Source of the DNA: a bacterium
GTDB lineage: Bacteria > Verrucomicrobiota > Verrucomicrobiia > Limisphaerales > UBA11358
Assembly (NCBI GenBank): GCA_021781185.1
Contig: JAJXXI010000697.1
Coordinates: 1 to 7,396, forward strand
Direction of reading: 5' to 3'
DNA: 7,396 nucleotides
Below, piece after piece: positions 7,009 to 7,396 of this stretch. The notes below the pieces were generated by a model that was not told the origin of the DNA, ran no database searches, and saw nothing but the letters and a program-made list of their open reading frames with translations. The position numbers were made by a program, and so were the translations under genes. Within the stretch, counting starts at the first letter, position 1, and every line of letters starts with the position of its first letter.

Positions 7009-7396
7009 AGGCGGTCATTCTTCCCGATTTCCAACTGCACCTTCAATGCTTGGTTCTTATCGCCAGCCAGCCGCAACGCCTCACCGGCTTTAGCAAGTGG
7101 AAATATGTGGGTGATCAGTGGGCGTAAATCAATTCGGTTTGAGGCAATCAATCGGATTGCCTCGTCAAAAACATCGCCGTAACGCATGGAGCCGATAAAA
7201 TTGATTTCGCGGTTCATCAGCAGATTCGCCGGCAATGGAATATCCTCTGTGCCCAACGTGCCGATCTGAATAATCGTGCCACCGGGCCGCACCAGGTCGA
7301 ATGCCTGCCGCAACGCCGGACGCGCGCCGGACGCCTCAAAGATCACCTCAAAACCGTCGCCGGTCAGTTCCCGCACCTGCTCCACCAGATGCTTCG
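7005..7396 (-). CDS. Zinc-type medium-chain dehydrogenase, L-idonate/L-galactonate 5-dehydrogenase-like (partial)
   Basis: The C-terminal 129 or so residues of a medium-chain dehydrogenase/reductase; the frame runs open to the window edge, so the start, the zinc-binding N-terminal domain and the GxGxxG loop lie outside. The visible part has the second half of the Rossmann domain (FEVIFEASGA, then GGTIIQIGTLG) and a C-terminal signature, AGEALRLAGDKNQALKVQLEI in two overlapping parts (AGEALRLAGDK, KNQALKVQLEI), much like E. coli L-idonate 5-dehydrogenase (EALRFAGDKTQAAKVQL). That subfamily oxidises the C5 hydroxyl of aldonates with NAD(P)+. Its stop overlaps the symporter start by 4 bases, showing co-translation. 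With an L-galactose-type dehydrogenase downstream, a good guess is oxidation of L-galactonate (or L-fuconate) at C5. The GTG at 7383-7385 is internal and should not be used as the start. Confidence 0.88.
   Translation of the reverse strand, partial: KHLVEQVRELTGDGFEVIFEASGARPALRQAFDLVRPGGTIIQIGTLGTEDIPLPANLLMNREINFIGSMRYGDVFDEAIRLIASNRIDLRPLITHIFPLAKAGEALRLAGDKNQALKVQLEIGKNDRL

Overview
The window reads as chromosomal DNA from a polysaccharide-degrading bacterium, most likely a Verrucomicrobiota member or a relative from the Planctomycetota/Bacteroidota sphere. This rests on the combination of a secreted GH141-like beta-helix enzyme, an SGLT-type sodium/sugar symporter and sugar dehydrogenases in one short operon. 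No rRNA or other phylogenetic marker is present, so the assignment is tentative.

Layout: nearly everything is on the minus strand, so transcription runs from high to low coordinates. At the right edge is the C-terminal part of a zinc-type medium-chain dehydrogenase of the L-idonate/L-galactonate 5-dehydrogenase type (7005-7396, cut by the window end). It overlaps by 4 bases an SSS sodium/sugar symporter (5311-7008). Four bases later comes an aldo/keto reductase closely resembling L-galactose dehydrogenase (4278-5306). After an 88-base gap, which holds a weak promoter candidate, comes a large secreted right-handed beta-helix protein resembling GH141 (1409-4189). Read together, a secreted enzyme releases an L-sugar (L-fucose or L-galactose), the symporter imports it, the AKR oxidises C1 to the lactone, and the 5-dehydrogenase oxidises the aldonate. 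This matches the logic of the known oxidative L-galactose route to D-tagaturonate. The lactonase and later steps are not in the window.

Left of the operon the character changes. A decayed C-terminal scrap of an IS1595/ISXO2-type transposase (about 1155-1310) separates it from a lower-GC region. That region has two dyad-symmetric sites, including a perfect 20-bp palindrome, and a secreted, divergent GH11 xylanase-like protein (181-921). The GH11 gene starts directly after three exact tandem copies of an 8-base A/C-rich unit and has no visible Shine-Dalgarno site. The first 180 bases hold a strong intrinsic terminator oriented for plus-strand transcription and an uncertain plus-strand reading frame.

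I did not find an obviously new class of system. The points most worth following are the compact L-sugar operon, the odd GH11 with its repeat leader, the 20-bp palindrome, and the substituted sodium-site residues in the symporter.
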